35,521 nucleotides of DNA, taken from positions 1 through 35,521 of the forward strand of contig REEO01000016.1 in assembly GCA_007695035.1 (NCBI GenBank), written 5' to 3'. Below are positions 7,601-15,254 of this stretch, piece by piece. The position numbers and the translations under genes are program-made. Source of the DNA: Saprospirales bacterium. GTDB lineage: Bacteria; Bacteroidota; Bacteroidia; Chitinophagales; Saprospiraceae. Under the pieces are notes generated by a model. That model searched no databases and had not been told where the DNA came from. It saw only the letters and a list, made by a program, of their open reading frames with translations. How positions within the stretch are numbered: position 1 is the first letter of the stretch; every line of letters starts with the position of its first letter.

Positions 7601-9421
7601 CCCACGCATATTTATGAGGAAAGTGGTGAATACTGGCTTGAATTGGTCGCCACTAATGAATGTGGCGCTGATACCGCCGGAATGTGGGTCGAGATCATCC
7701 TGGGACCCGGTGCAACTTTTGCATATAATCAAACGAGCACCTGTCTCCCGGTTGAGGTCGAGTTTTACAGCGAGGCTTCCGGGGATATTGACAGTATTCA
7801 GTGGTACTTCCAGGGAGGTGATCCCGAGATGGCCGACACCGACACTGTTTTGGTTTCCTACTCAGAGTCAGGTCAGTTCGATGTGACCCTGATCGTCTAT
7901 TCAGACGTTGGAAATGATACACTTACGGAAGTGGGACTGATCCAAGTGGTGGAAGCACCTGTGGCTATTGCAGATCTTGACTTGAATGAGCGCACTCTCA
8001 CAACTGAAAATACAAGTGTTAATGCCCAAACTTACCTTTGGGATTTTGGCGATGGAAATACCTCCACCGATACCACCCCTGAGCATGTTTACGCTGACGA
8101 TGGGGATTACATGGTGACTCTTTACGCCATCAACAGTTGCGATACGGCTGAGTGGTCAATGGAAGTTCAGGCATATGAACTACCGATTGCCATGGCATCA
8201 GTATTTGGTGACAGTTTCCCTGTCTCTGGCTGCGTACCACTTACGGTAACTTATGTCAATGAGTCCTCAGGTACGGTGGATCAGATCGAATGGATTTTTG
8301 ATGGAGGGTCCCCTGCAAGCTCGCAGGAAGATACTGTTGAAGTAACTTATTTTGCCCCCGGCAGCTTCAGTGCAATGCTCATAACCTCCAATCCGGCAGG
8401 AAGTGACTCACTCTTTATGGATGATATTGCACTGCCGGAAGGTGCTCCTGAAGTTGATTTCTCATATGAAGTCGATAGTCTGAATGTTCAATTCAGCGCC
8501 GATTTGACCAATGCCGACGGTTTGCACTGGGATTTTGGAAATGGGGTGGTGAGTGATCTGGCCGACACCACCATAATTTATAATGAGGAGGGAGTTTATT
8601 TGGTAAGACTGACCGCATGGAATGACTGCGATACGACTTTTGTTGAAAGTGAAGTGGGTGTGGGTTCTTTGCCGGTGGCTAATTTCAGAGTGGATGGCGA
8701 AACCAGTGGCTGTGCGCCCTTTACGGTTGAATTCGAGAGTTTGTCCGGAGACAATGTGGATGAATTTGAGTGGACCTTCGATGGGGGAGAACCCGCAACT
8801 TCTACTGAGCCGAATCCTGTAGTGACTTATTCTCAATCCGGCTTGTATTCAGTTACGCTGAGAGTTTCCAATGAACTTGGATCGGATGTGATTGCGATGA
8901 GTGAGTTGATTGAAGTTAATGACTTGCCCACCGCTGAGTTTGAAGTTGACCAGGTGGGAGATAAGGAATTTGGAATGATCAACCTGAGCAGCAATGCCGA
9001 CTCTGTCTGGTGGGACTTTGGCGATGGCAATTTTTCCGGTGATTGGGAACCTGTTCACACCTACGAAGAAGCTGGTGATTACCTGGTCATACTTGAGGCT
9101 TTTAACTCATGTGGACTGGATAGTGCGACCATGGAAGTAGAAGTAGAACCCGTTTTTGCAGCTGAATTGGAAGACCTCGGTTTGAGGGTCTATCCCAATC
9201 CCACCACAGGAACAGTTCAGATTGACCTGAATGAAGGTCTGACTCCTGAGGCCATACGGGTATTCAGCAGTGTGGGGAAGTTGGTAAAGGATAGGCAAAT
9301 AGGGGGTTCTGGTCAGAGATTGAGTCTCGATATTCATGATCAACCTGCCGGACTTTATTATATTCACCTGCTGGTGAGTGGGGAGGTGATCGTAGTGCCT
9401 GTCAATCTCATAAGGAACTGA
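4646..9421 (+). CDS. Secreted reprolysin-like (M12B) metalloprotease with 11 PKD domains and T9SS type A sorting domain
   Basis: The product (1591 aa) is predicted to cut proteins outside the cell. Order of parts: signal peptide ending near SAYCQS (about residue 37); propeptide-like region to about 225, including a possible Cys-switch at NHCAS; M12B catalytic domain about 228-425 with zinc motif HELGHNFNALHD (369-380) and Met-turn IMAPAVS; one PKD domain (about 428-512); a jelly-roll, MAM-like domain (520-695, YDDFEDGLGDW); ten more PKD domains (702-1503); and a C-terminal T9SS type A sorting domain (LRVYPNPTTG from 1513, PAGLYYIHL). The usual Gly of HExxHxxGxxHD is Asn376 here, while the three zinc-binding His and the catalytic Glu are kept. 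The PKD domains probably hold the protease away from the cell or bind polymers. The next gene downstream is also a giant secreted protein. A TTG further in could shorten the signal peptide; the ATG at 4646 is preferred. Confidence 0.9.
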   Translation: MNFRDKGNEVLRILSTGFLRFTILTAFLTVSYSAYCQSFTLTSGDVISERHELADLGTFFSSYDLYHLELDALVDHLEGRPEFTELDLRFGDEKEFTLFLETAEVARNPYILQRATPQGVQSEMRTRNVAFKGHVMGEPRSHVRLVIDRNFIYGYIEIDEDRWFIEPKRFFTGETENVFVWYHTDDAIHTFEDNHCASMTLEENQRNLIPNMWLRNDDRNQTQTRVGDCYEIQIAIASDWLMYNDYNQSTTELENRNIGVLNNVQGNYEGEFDDDLIFVIATQFISTCSTCDPWTGSTSAGALLGSFRSWGNSGGFGVSFGVAALWTARNFDGNTLGMAYVGGACNNSRYSVNQDFTSNAEFLRVLLAHELGHNFNALHDAQGAPFIMAPAVSTSNNWSSTSINTISSFISNLSNQANCLEDCGDPIPPDPDFYYTADQVCPGGEVYFYDQSTNNPNGWNWFFPGGIPESSTERNPVVTYTTPGVYDVILTVENSHGDNTMTLAGAVEVTEFDGVEVVLYDDFEDGLGDWDLDANGNFTWVQTAVSHMPIGQTGMGINNFQNGNVGEKDAVISEVMDFSGRMEIYLEIEYAHRRRNALRQDSLNIYLSTNGGQTFDHRVFADAENGSGNFATAADQNQFFTPSEDEDWCTDGNFGSGCISLDLSSFSGEQSVVLRIENVNDNGNNTFINRVNLYSSCQITSPPDPLFSATPTFGCADLEVLFEDFSTNFPNEWEWSFPGGNPSSSNEQNPFVTYTEPGFYDVSLEVTNPAGTAEVTEDFFIYVDDVPVSMFDYEVNSLEVEFEDHSERAIEYFWDFGDGNTSNAPNPVHQYSGPGTYQVQLEVVNDCGSDFITINVEVTEKPTAAFAASEDSGCAPFTVEFTNESSDNSDSFSWQFPGGSPSESSDENPVVIYDEPGSYSVILIASNNVGDDTLEVVDMIEVDDIPDASFTVDIDSNLVDITNETQDADEFEWSFGDGDTSQLEQPTHIYEESGEYWLELVATNECGADTAGMWVEIILGPGATFAYNQTSTCLPVEVEFYSEASGDIDSIQWYFQGGDPEMADTDTVLVSYSESGQFDVTLIVYSDVGNDTLTEVGLIQVVEAPVAIADLDLNERTLTTENTSVNAQTYLWDFGDGNTSTDTTPEHVYADDGDYMVTLYAINSCDTAEWSMEVQAYELPIAMASVFGDSFPVSGCVPLTVTYVNESSGTVDQIEWIFDGGSPASSQEDTVEVTYFAPGSFSAMLITSNPAGSDSLFMDDIALPEGAPEVDFSYEVDSLNVQFSADLTNADGLHWDFGNGVVSDLADTTIIYNEEGVYLVRLTAWNDCDTTFVESEVGVGSLPVANFRVDGETSGCAPFTVEFESLSGDNVDEFEWTFDGGEPATSTEPNPVVTYSQSGLYSVTLRVSNELGSDVIAMSELIEVNDLPTAEFEVDQVGDKEFGMINLSSNADSVWWDFGDGNFSGDWEPVHTYEEAGDYLVILEAFNSCGLDSATMEVEVEPVFAAELEDLGLRVYPNPTTGTVQIDLNEGLTPEAIRVFSSVGKLVKDRQIGGSGQRLSLDIHDQPAGLYYIHLLVSGEVIVVPVNLIRN
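6749..9154 (+). repeat. Five tandem A-B PKD dyads (about 160 codons each) within the M12B protease gene
   Basis: Units begin at residues 702, 860, 1020, 1178 and 1340, with lengths of 158-164 residues. Each unit is an A domain (about 85 aa, with a Cys near its start as in GCAPF or TCLPV, and an FPGG, FQGG or FDGG turn) followed by a B domain (about 75 aa, no early Cys, usually a canonical FGDG or FGNG turn and NDCG or NSCG near its end). The strict alternation points to duplication of a two-domain unit. The copies are diverged at DNA level. Confidence 0.85.
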
Positions 9422-9493
9422 TGGCCTTGTTTGTGTGGTTTTTTTTCAGGAGAATCCATACCACATTTTGTGAATTATTGGGCTCTTGACTGT

Positions 9494-9524
9494 GTTGAAG
9501 TGTTATTCGAAAAGGATACCTTTG
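9494..9524 (+). promoter_or_regulatory. Promoter of the giant CHU_C protein gene
   Basis: GTTG (9494-9497) and TACCTTTG (9517-9524) are separated by 19 nt, matching the Bacteroidota -33 and -7 elements. The predicted transcript starts near 9531, leaving a leader of about 20 nt before the ATG at 9552. It implies that this gene can be transcribed separately from the protease gene 130 bp upstream. Confidence 0.6.
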
Positions 9525-9551
9525 TCAGCTTAATTTGCATTCAACACAGAG

Positions 9552-12500
9552 ATGAAAAATTTTACACACAACAATTTTCCGGATTTTGTACGAAGTTCTA
9601 TTGTTTCGACATTGGTGCTGTGTACACTGATGTTTTTAAACAATCAATCTGTCTCAGCACAGTGTTTCTATCAGGGACCAATTGAAATTGAAGACCTCTC
9701 CTCAGAATTTATTACCCTGGAAGTGGAAGGTGCTCTTAATGATTCCCTGGGTGTGGATGGTCAGGGTATCTGTGGAGTCAATATTCATTTTACCCACACA
9801 GCTGTCGGAGATCTCATCGTACAGCTTATCTCACCAGAAGGGCAGGTTGTCTCTTTAATTGGTCCCACGACATCATCGGGCCCATTTACAGATTTTTCAG
9901 TCTGGAACATCAGCTTTGTCCCATGCAATGTCACCGCACTTCCCGATGCCGGATTTATGGATCAATGGCAAAATAACCAGGATTGGGATGTTTTTGGAGA
10001 TTATACCGGTTCATATTACCCGTATCAGGGCTGTTTGGAGGACCTTGATGAAGGTTTGGTCAATGGCACATGGACTTTATTTGTTCAGGATGGATTGCAG
10101 GAAGACGATGGCGAATTGATTGGATTCAGTATTGTTTTTTGCGACCCGGCAGGTATCGATTGTCAGGCCTGTGAACCCGATGGAGGGTTGATCACTGGGT
10201 TGCCCGTCGAACTGTGCCAGGGGGATACCATTTCCAACCTTCCTGTCCCGGAATACACAAACGGAGAGCCTAATGAAGCGGATTATTTTTACCACTACCT
10301 GCTTGTAAAGGAGGATTCAATTGTCGGTTTGTGGAAGGATAGTGTGAATGTGGCGGAAGATGCCGGGGAATTTCGCATCTACGGAATTTCTCTGTTGAAA
10401 CAGGACAGCTCAGCGCTTGATAGCGCCATTCAAAATTACACGATCTTTGAATTGATCGATGCCCTCAACCAAAATATTCCCGCCCTTTGTGCAAGTATTT
10501 CCCTCGGATTTGTGAATATCACAGTGAATCCAGCATACGATGAACTCGTCGAAGTGGTTCAGTGCATGGGTGATGGATTTCAGTTTGGCGACACCTTGCT
10601 CACAGAGCCGGGCTCTCACTTTTTTCACTACCAAACTGCTCATGGATGTGACAGTTTAGTAGAAATTAACTTACAGTTTGACTCGGTGGAAACTACCATA
10701 ATGGCATCTGATAGCATATTGAATTGTCACGTTCCCGAGACTCAATTGAACAGCGCTGGCTCTGTTTACCCCGGGGGCGCTTTTTTTAACTGGTGGTCCA
10801 GCGATGGAAACATCATTGGACCAGAGGACAGTACCTCTGTCAAGGTCAATGCACCGGGAACCTATTTTCTTGAAATTGGAGTCGGCCTTTGCAGGGATAC
10901 TGCATCGGTGGAGGTGACCGGGAATCCTGGTGGGCCCGCGGTGGAAATTCAGGTCAACGAAATGAACTGCCTGCTGGATTCTGCAGAAATTTGGATTTCA
11001 GATACCACAAGCCTTTTGTCTGCCAGTTGGACCGGCCCGGATGGCTTTGAAGAAACCGGATTTTCATTACAGGTGGCTGCTGAAGGACTCTATTTTGCAG
11101 AGGTGATTGATTTGGACAGTTGTGCTGCCGTTGACTCTATATGGGTGGAGGGAGATTTTTCGCAACCTACATTTTCGATCGATTCCATTGGGGCCCCTTG
11201 TGAAGGGGATTCGCTCAACCTGACAGACGATACTTTCGGTCCCGAATGGGAGATAAGCTGGTATTTCGAAGGGGATACGCTTGAGGGTAACCAACCCTTT
11301 GTCTGGGTGCCCGGGGTTTATGTTGCAGATATAGTTGGGGTCAATGGTTGCATTGGCACGGACAGCCTTGTTTTTCATCATGTGCATGCAAAACCCGAGG
11401 TGACTTTTGCATCCGCACCTCTTGACTGCAGGGAATCAAGTGTTTTATTGATTGCCACCACAGGTATAAGCAATTCCACCTATCAGTGGATGGGACCCGG
11501 TGGCTTTCAGTCAGGCAGTCAGCAAATTCAAGTGCCCGAGCCTGGACGGTACGACCTCAACGTAATTACGCCCCAGGGCTGCGAGTTGGATACCTTTTAC
11601 AATTTGGTCTCACTAGGTAATTTGCCTGAGATCACTTTTGCCCTTTCGGATTCATCGGGATGTATCTCGGACAGCGTGCAGATAATAACCGATTCAGATT
11701 TCAGTCAATTGGATTACAATTGGACCGGCCCCGGAGGTTTTGAATCCACTGAGTCCTCGCCCTGGGTCACAGAGGAAGGGTGGTATTTTTTGGAAGTGAT
11801 TAGCCCGGGGAGCTGCGAGGTGTTGGATTCTGTATTTGTCCTCAATGAAATACCCCTGTCTGATTTTGTGATCTCCTCCGATACACTCAACTGTGACAGG
11901 GAAATGGGATACCTGAGGGTGGATGGCCCCCCTGGCTGGGAATTTAACTGGAGCGGTCCGGGTCTTCTTGATTCTTCGGGAGATTCTGTTCGATTTGAAG
12001 AGGCCGGTGAGTACAGTTTGACCATTTCCGATGCAAATGAAGAGTGTACAGGAACCATAAGCCACGAAGCAGTGGGTGATTTCTCACTCCCCCTTGCCTG
12101 GTTCTCCGTAGACACCTTGAGCTGTGTACCTGAAACTGCATTCATTTCCCTGGACTCAACCGATGGGTTTTTGCTGGGCCTGGCAGGGCCCGGTATTTTA
12201 GAGGTGGAATCGGATCAGATTGAAGTTGATAGAGCAGGGGCATACCAATTTTTTATCAGTGGTAATAATGGCTGTGTGGATACCTTTGATGTGGTGGTTT
12301 TTGGGGATACCCTGCCACCAGCTATTGATTTTTCCGCACCGATAATCGGATGTGGCCAGGATTCTGTGTTGTTGCAATACAATGCAACCGGACCAATTGC
12401 CGTCCAGGAGTGGTACGGTCCCGATGGTTTCTTCTCACCGGATTCTGCCGTATTCACCTCTGCAACTGGAGACTATGCACTCATTTACGAGGGAATAAAT

Positions 12501-15002
12501 GGCTGTGCAGATTCGGTGCAATTCGAGGTAGAGGAGGATATGACCGCTCCGCCCATCACTATTGCATCCGTTCAGGAAATCAACTGCGCAAACGATCAGA
12601 TTCTGGTGTCCATTCAGGACCCATTGCCCGGTTTTGATTATTCGTGGACTTTGCCAAATGGCAACACAGTTGAGGGAGACAGTTTGACTACTTCTCAAAG
12701 TGGCTGGCATTTTGTGGATGTGGCTGACTTGGATGGATGTATGGGTAGAGACTCGGTGTTTGTGAACGAAAATTTTGAACTACCCGATTTTTCTATTTGG
12801 CTGGATTCCATCAATTGTCAAAGGGACTCAGCTACAGTAGAAGTGATGGCGGAGGCCGGAAGCTCATTCAGTTGGACCGGCCCCGGTGATTTTGAGAGTG
12901 ATAGCAACATCATCCGGGTGGGCAGTGCAGGGGTTTTCAACTTCCAGGTTGTTGGCTCCAATGGCTGCTCAGTGGATACTTCCGTTGCGGTGGTGGCCGA
13001 CACTTTCCCACCGGAAATCTCTATTTTGGGTGATAGTGTATTGACTTGCAGGCATCCTGAGACAGAACTCACTGCTTCCATTTCGGGCCAGCATGAATCC
13101 ATGATCTGGACTTTGCCTGGAGGGGAAGAGTACACAGGCCTGGCCCTTAATACCACCCAAGCAGGACTTTACTCGCTGGAGGTGGAAGGAGAAAATGGCT
13201 GTATTGCTTTTGCAGAAATAAATGTGGAAATGGATACTACCCCTATTGAATTTGAAGCCATCACCACAGGGATTAGCTGCCAGGAACCAGCTGCTTCCAT
13301 CCAGCTCATTATTGAAGGAGATTTCGAAGAAGTGCTATGGCCCACTGAAATACAGGAGGGAGCCAGCCCGGAATTGGGTTCTTCAACGGAAGGAGGAACC
13401 TTTTTGGTGGGAGTCAGGGGTGTTAATGGATGTCTTTCAGAAAGAGAAATTGAAATAGCTGTGGACACTCTTCCGCCCAGTGTCGATATTGAACTCCTCT
13501 CCCAGGATTGTATCGATATGCAGTCAGTACTTTTGGCTGTGGTGGATACGACCGTTACTGAGGTGCAGTGGTTCGACGAATCCGGTTTTCTCACTTCGGA
13601 CGACAGTGTGTTGATAGAGGGCAGCGCATTGCTCACTCTTCGTGCAATAAGTGAGAATGGTTGCATTGCTGAGGAGGATTACGTTCTGGAACCAGAGTAC
13701 GATTTGCCCTCCATCGAAGTTGAACCTGTTGAGCCGATAAGTTGTGACCGGAATGAGGTTGTAATCAATGCCGGTGGATCAGATTCAGGACCCGGATTTC
13801 TTTTTTCCTGGACCGGCCTGGGAATTGTGAGCGGTGCTGATAGCTCCGTAGTGGTGGTGGATGCTGTGGGTGAGTACACGCTAGAACTTTTGGATGAGGA
13901 AAGTGGATGTGCTGCCTTTGAAACTGTAGTTATTGAAGGGGATACCACACCACCGGTTGCCTCTGCTGTTGCACTTGGTGAAATAAGCTGTGAAAATGAA
14001 GAGGTAAGTCTTGTTGCGGAGGGGAGCAGCGAAGGTGTTAATATTCTGTACGAGTGGTTGCCTCTGGACGATGAAGGAAATATCGTCTCAGGACAAAACT
14101 CTTTTGAAGCCGTTGTTGACAGGGCCGGTTCGTATGTACTAATTGTTACTAGTACAGATAATGGCTGCTCAGCCGCTGATACAATCTTTGTGGAGGAAAG
14201 CGGTGATTTGATCCGTGGAATTGAATACAAAACCACAGAGCCGAGTTGCTTCGGTGAAGACGATGGTGTACTCCAAGTGATTTCTGTAGATGGTGGCACT
14301 GCACCCTACACATTCTCTTTTGATGGGGGTGATTCCTTTGTAGAGACGGAAGTCATAGGAGATCTCGCTGCCGGTGTTTATACTGTGGTAGTGAGAGATA
14401 ACAACGGTTGTGAATACAGCCAAAATGTGCTTTTGAGTGAACCTGATGAATTGGTCGTTTCCCTAGGGGGGGACCGTTCGGTGGAGTTGGGCCAAACAGT
14501 GGTTTTGACCGGTAAGGTCAGCCCCGAAAATGCTGCCATTGAAGAGTGGCTTTGGGATCCCATGCCGGATTTTGGTTGTGTGGATTGTCCCGAAGCAGAA
14601 TTCGCACCGGAATATGACATACAGGTGCAGGTGATAGTTGTAGATTCCAATGGTTGTAATGCATCCGACCAAATCAATATTTCAGTAACGGTGACAAGGT
14701 CGGCCTATTTACCCAATGCCTTCAGCCCTAATGAGGATGGTGTGAACGATTACTTCGGAGTTTACGGAGAACCAGATCGACTGACTGAAATTTTGGAATT
14801 CAGGGTGTTTGACCGATGGGGCAATCAGGTGTTTGTAAGACAAAATGTGGAGTATGTTCCCGAACTGGATGAGGCCACAGCCTGGGACGGAACCTTCAGA
14901 GGAGAAGAAGTGCCTCCGGGGGTTTACACCTACTTTGTGGTGCTGCGGTTTATGGGCGGCCAAAAAGAGCAAATGCAGGGTGATGTCATTTTGATTAGGT
15001 AG
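9552..15002 (+). CDS. Giant secreted adhesin-like protein: P-domain, 15 Ig-like repeats, SprB repeat, CHU_C (T9SS type B) end
   Basis: The product has 1816 aa. A signal peptide ends at VSAQ (about residue 37). Residues 40-205 resemble a proprotein-convertase P-domain (VNIHFTHTAVGDLIVQL, NGTWTLFVQD, GELIGFSIVFC) but no peptidase domain is present. A Cys-rich linker (about 206-379) follows. Residues 380-1554 are 15 tandem Ig-like repeats of about 77 aa, each with an early Cys and a late NGC-type Cys. Residues 1555-1634 form a SprB repeat (CFGEDDG, GGTAPYTFSF, LAAGVYTVVV). The end from about 1718 (AYLPNAFSPNEDGVNDYF, FDRWGNQVF, AWDGTFRGEEVPPGVYTY) is the gliding-motility-associated CHU_C domain, a type B T9SS sorting signal. 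By analogy with SprB it is probably a surface-displayed adhesin; the ligand is unknown. It could be surface-retained while the neighbouring type A-sorted protease is released or attached differently. Confidence 0.9.
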   Translation: MKNFTHNNFPDFVRSSIVSTLVLCTLMFLNNQSVSAQCFYQGPIEIEDLSSEFITLEVEGALNDSLGVDGQGICGVNIHFTHTAVGDLIVQLISPEGQVVSLIGPTTSSGPFTDFSVWNISFVPCNVTALPDAGFMDQWQNNQDWDVFGDYTGSYYPYQGCLEDLDEGLVNGTWTLFVQDGLQEDDGELIGFSIVFCDPAGIDCQACEPDGGLITGLPVELCQGDTISNLPVPEYTNGEPNEADYFYHYLLVKEDSIVGLWKDSVNVAEDAGEFRIYGISLLKQDSSALDSAIQNYTIFELIDALNQNIPALCASISLGFVNITVNPAYDELVEVVQCMGDGFQFGDTLLTEPGSHFFHYQTAHGCDSLVEINLQFDSVETTIMASDSILNCHVPETQLNSAGSVYPGGAFFNWWSSDGNIIGPEDSTSVKVNAPGTYFLEIGVGLCRDTASVEVTGNPGGPAVEIQVNEMNCLLDSAEIWISDTTSLLSASWTGPDGFEETGFSLQVAAEGLYFAEVIDLDSCAAVDSIWVEGDFSQPTFSIDSIGAPCEGDSLNLTDDTFGPEWEISWYFEGDTLEGNQPFVWVPGVYVADIVGVNGCIGTDSLVFHHVHAKPEVTFASAPLDCRESSVLLIATTGISNSTYQWMGPGGFQSGSQQIQVPEPGRYDLNVITPQGCELDTFYNLVSLGNLPEITFALSDSSGCISDSVQIITDSDFSQLDYNWTGPGGFESTESSPWVTEEGWYFLEVISPGSCEVLDSVFVLNEIPLSDFVISSDTLNCDREMGYLRVDGPPGWEFNWSGPGLLDSSGDSVRFEEAGEYSLTISDANEECTGTISHEAVGDFSLPLAWFSVDTLSCVPETAFISLDSTDGFLLGLAGPGILEVESDQIEVDRAGAYQFFISGNNGCVDTFDVVVFGDTLPPAIDFSAPIIGCGQDSVLLQYNATGPIAVQEWYGPDGFFSPDSAVFTSATGDYALIYEGINGCADSVQFEVEEDMTAPPITIASVQEINCANDQILVSIQDPLPGFDYSWTLPNGNTVEGDSLTTSQSGWHFVDVADLDGCMGRDSVFVNENFELPDFSIWLDSINCQRDSATVEVMAEAGSSFSWTGPGDFESDSNIIRVGSAGVFNFQVVGSNGCSVDTSVAVVADTFPPEISILGDSVLTCRHPETELTASISGQHESMIWTLPGGEEYTGLALNTTQAGLYSLEVEGENGCIAFAEINVEMDTTPIEFEAITTGISCQEPAASIQLIIEGDFEEVLWPTEIQEGASPELGSSTEGGTFLVGVRGVNGCLSEREIEIAVDTLPPSVDIELLSQDCIDMQSVLLAVVDTTVTEVQWFDESGFLTSDDSVLIEGSALLTLRAISENGCIAEEDYVLEPEYDLPSIEVEPVEPISCDRNEVVINAGGSDSGPGFLFSWTGLGIVSGADSSVVVVDAVGEYTLELLDEESGCAAFETVVIEGDTTPPVASAVALGEISCENEEVSLVAEGSSEGVNILYEWLPLDDEGNIVSGQNSFEAVVDRAGSYVLIVTSTDNGCSAADTIFVEESGDLIRGIEYKTTEPSCFGEDDGVLQVISVDGGTAPYTFSFDGGDSFVETEVIGDLAAGVYTVVVRDNNGCEYSQNVLLSEPDELVVSLGGDRSVELGQTVVLTGKVSPENAAIEEWLWDPMPDFGCVDCPEAEFAPEYDIQVQVIVVDSNGCNASDQINISVTVTRSAYLPNAFSPNEDGVNDYFGVYGEPDRLTEILEFRVFDRWGNQVFVRQNVEYVPELDEATAWDGTFRGEEVPPGVYTYFVVLRFMGGQKEQMQGDVILIR
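10689..14213 (+). repeat. Fifteen tandem Ig-like repeats (about 77 codons each) in the CHU_C protein gene
   Basis: The array spans residues 380-1554. Each copy follows the pattern early Cys, WTGPGGF-like turn, G-x-Y, NGC, DS-x-V, and a linker such as GDTTPP or ADTFPP. The WTGP-turn codons give a short recurring DNA motif, TGGACCGGCCC, for example at 11027, 11718 and 12872. Otherwise the copies are well diverged, with no near-identical pair seen, so recent recombination is not evident. The two Cys per copy suggest one disulphide per domain. Confidence 0.85.
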
Positions 15003-15199
15003 TGGCGGCTGCTGAAAAAAACTTTTACAATCTTTTCTGAAGGAGGAATTTTTCGACACAGTCGCTTTTAAATTGATAGTCACCCTTGCTTAGAGCTCTA
15101 AAACCGCCGTCTCATTTTGTAACTTTGTCCCAAATGGGTAGCAGTACAAATCAACGAAAAAGTAGGACTGTAGGAAAATGACAAAAAATACAACAAAAG

Positions 15200-15231
15200 A
15201 TTGTTTATTTAATAAACATGCCATAATTTTG
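15200..15231 (+). promoter_or_regulatory. recQ promoter
   Basis: ATTG (15200-15203), 20 nt, then TAATTTTG (15224-15231) match the -33 and -7 consensus. The transcript would start near 15238, 17 nt before the ATG. A second -7-like TAACTTTG at 15120-15127 lacks a -33 partner. Confidence 0.6.
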
Positions 15232-15254
15232 CCTTCGACCAAAAAACATTTGCT

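Noticed and set aside
6749-14213. Regular repeats considered as a CRISPR array or satellite DNA
   Set aside because: The periodicity is at protein level (about 160 and 77 codons), with diverged DNA and an open reading frame throughout.
13679-14299. Long antisense frame inside the giant CHU_C gene, and similar ones opposite the subtilase (20724-21404) and other genes
   Set aside because: They are Ser/Thr/Pro- or Cys/His-rich shadows of strongly supported genes, with no domain, promoter or sensible start.
1679-15002. Idea that DUF5682, the barrel protein and the two giant proteins form a defence or conflict island
   Set aside because: The genes are in different orientations, the giant proteins carry ordinary T9SS export signals, and no nuclease, toxin, NTPase partner or mobile-element gene is present.
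15120-15127. Second rightward -7 match (TAACTTTG) before recQ
   Set aside because: There is no TTG at the -33 distance, and a complete promoter lies closer to the gene.
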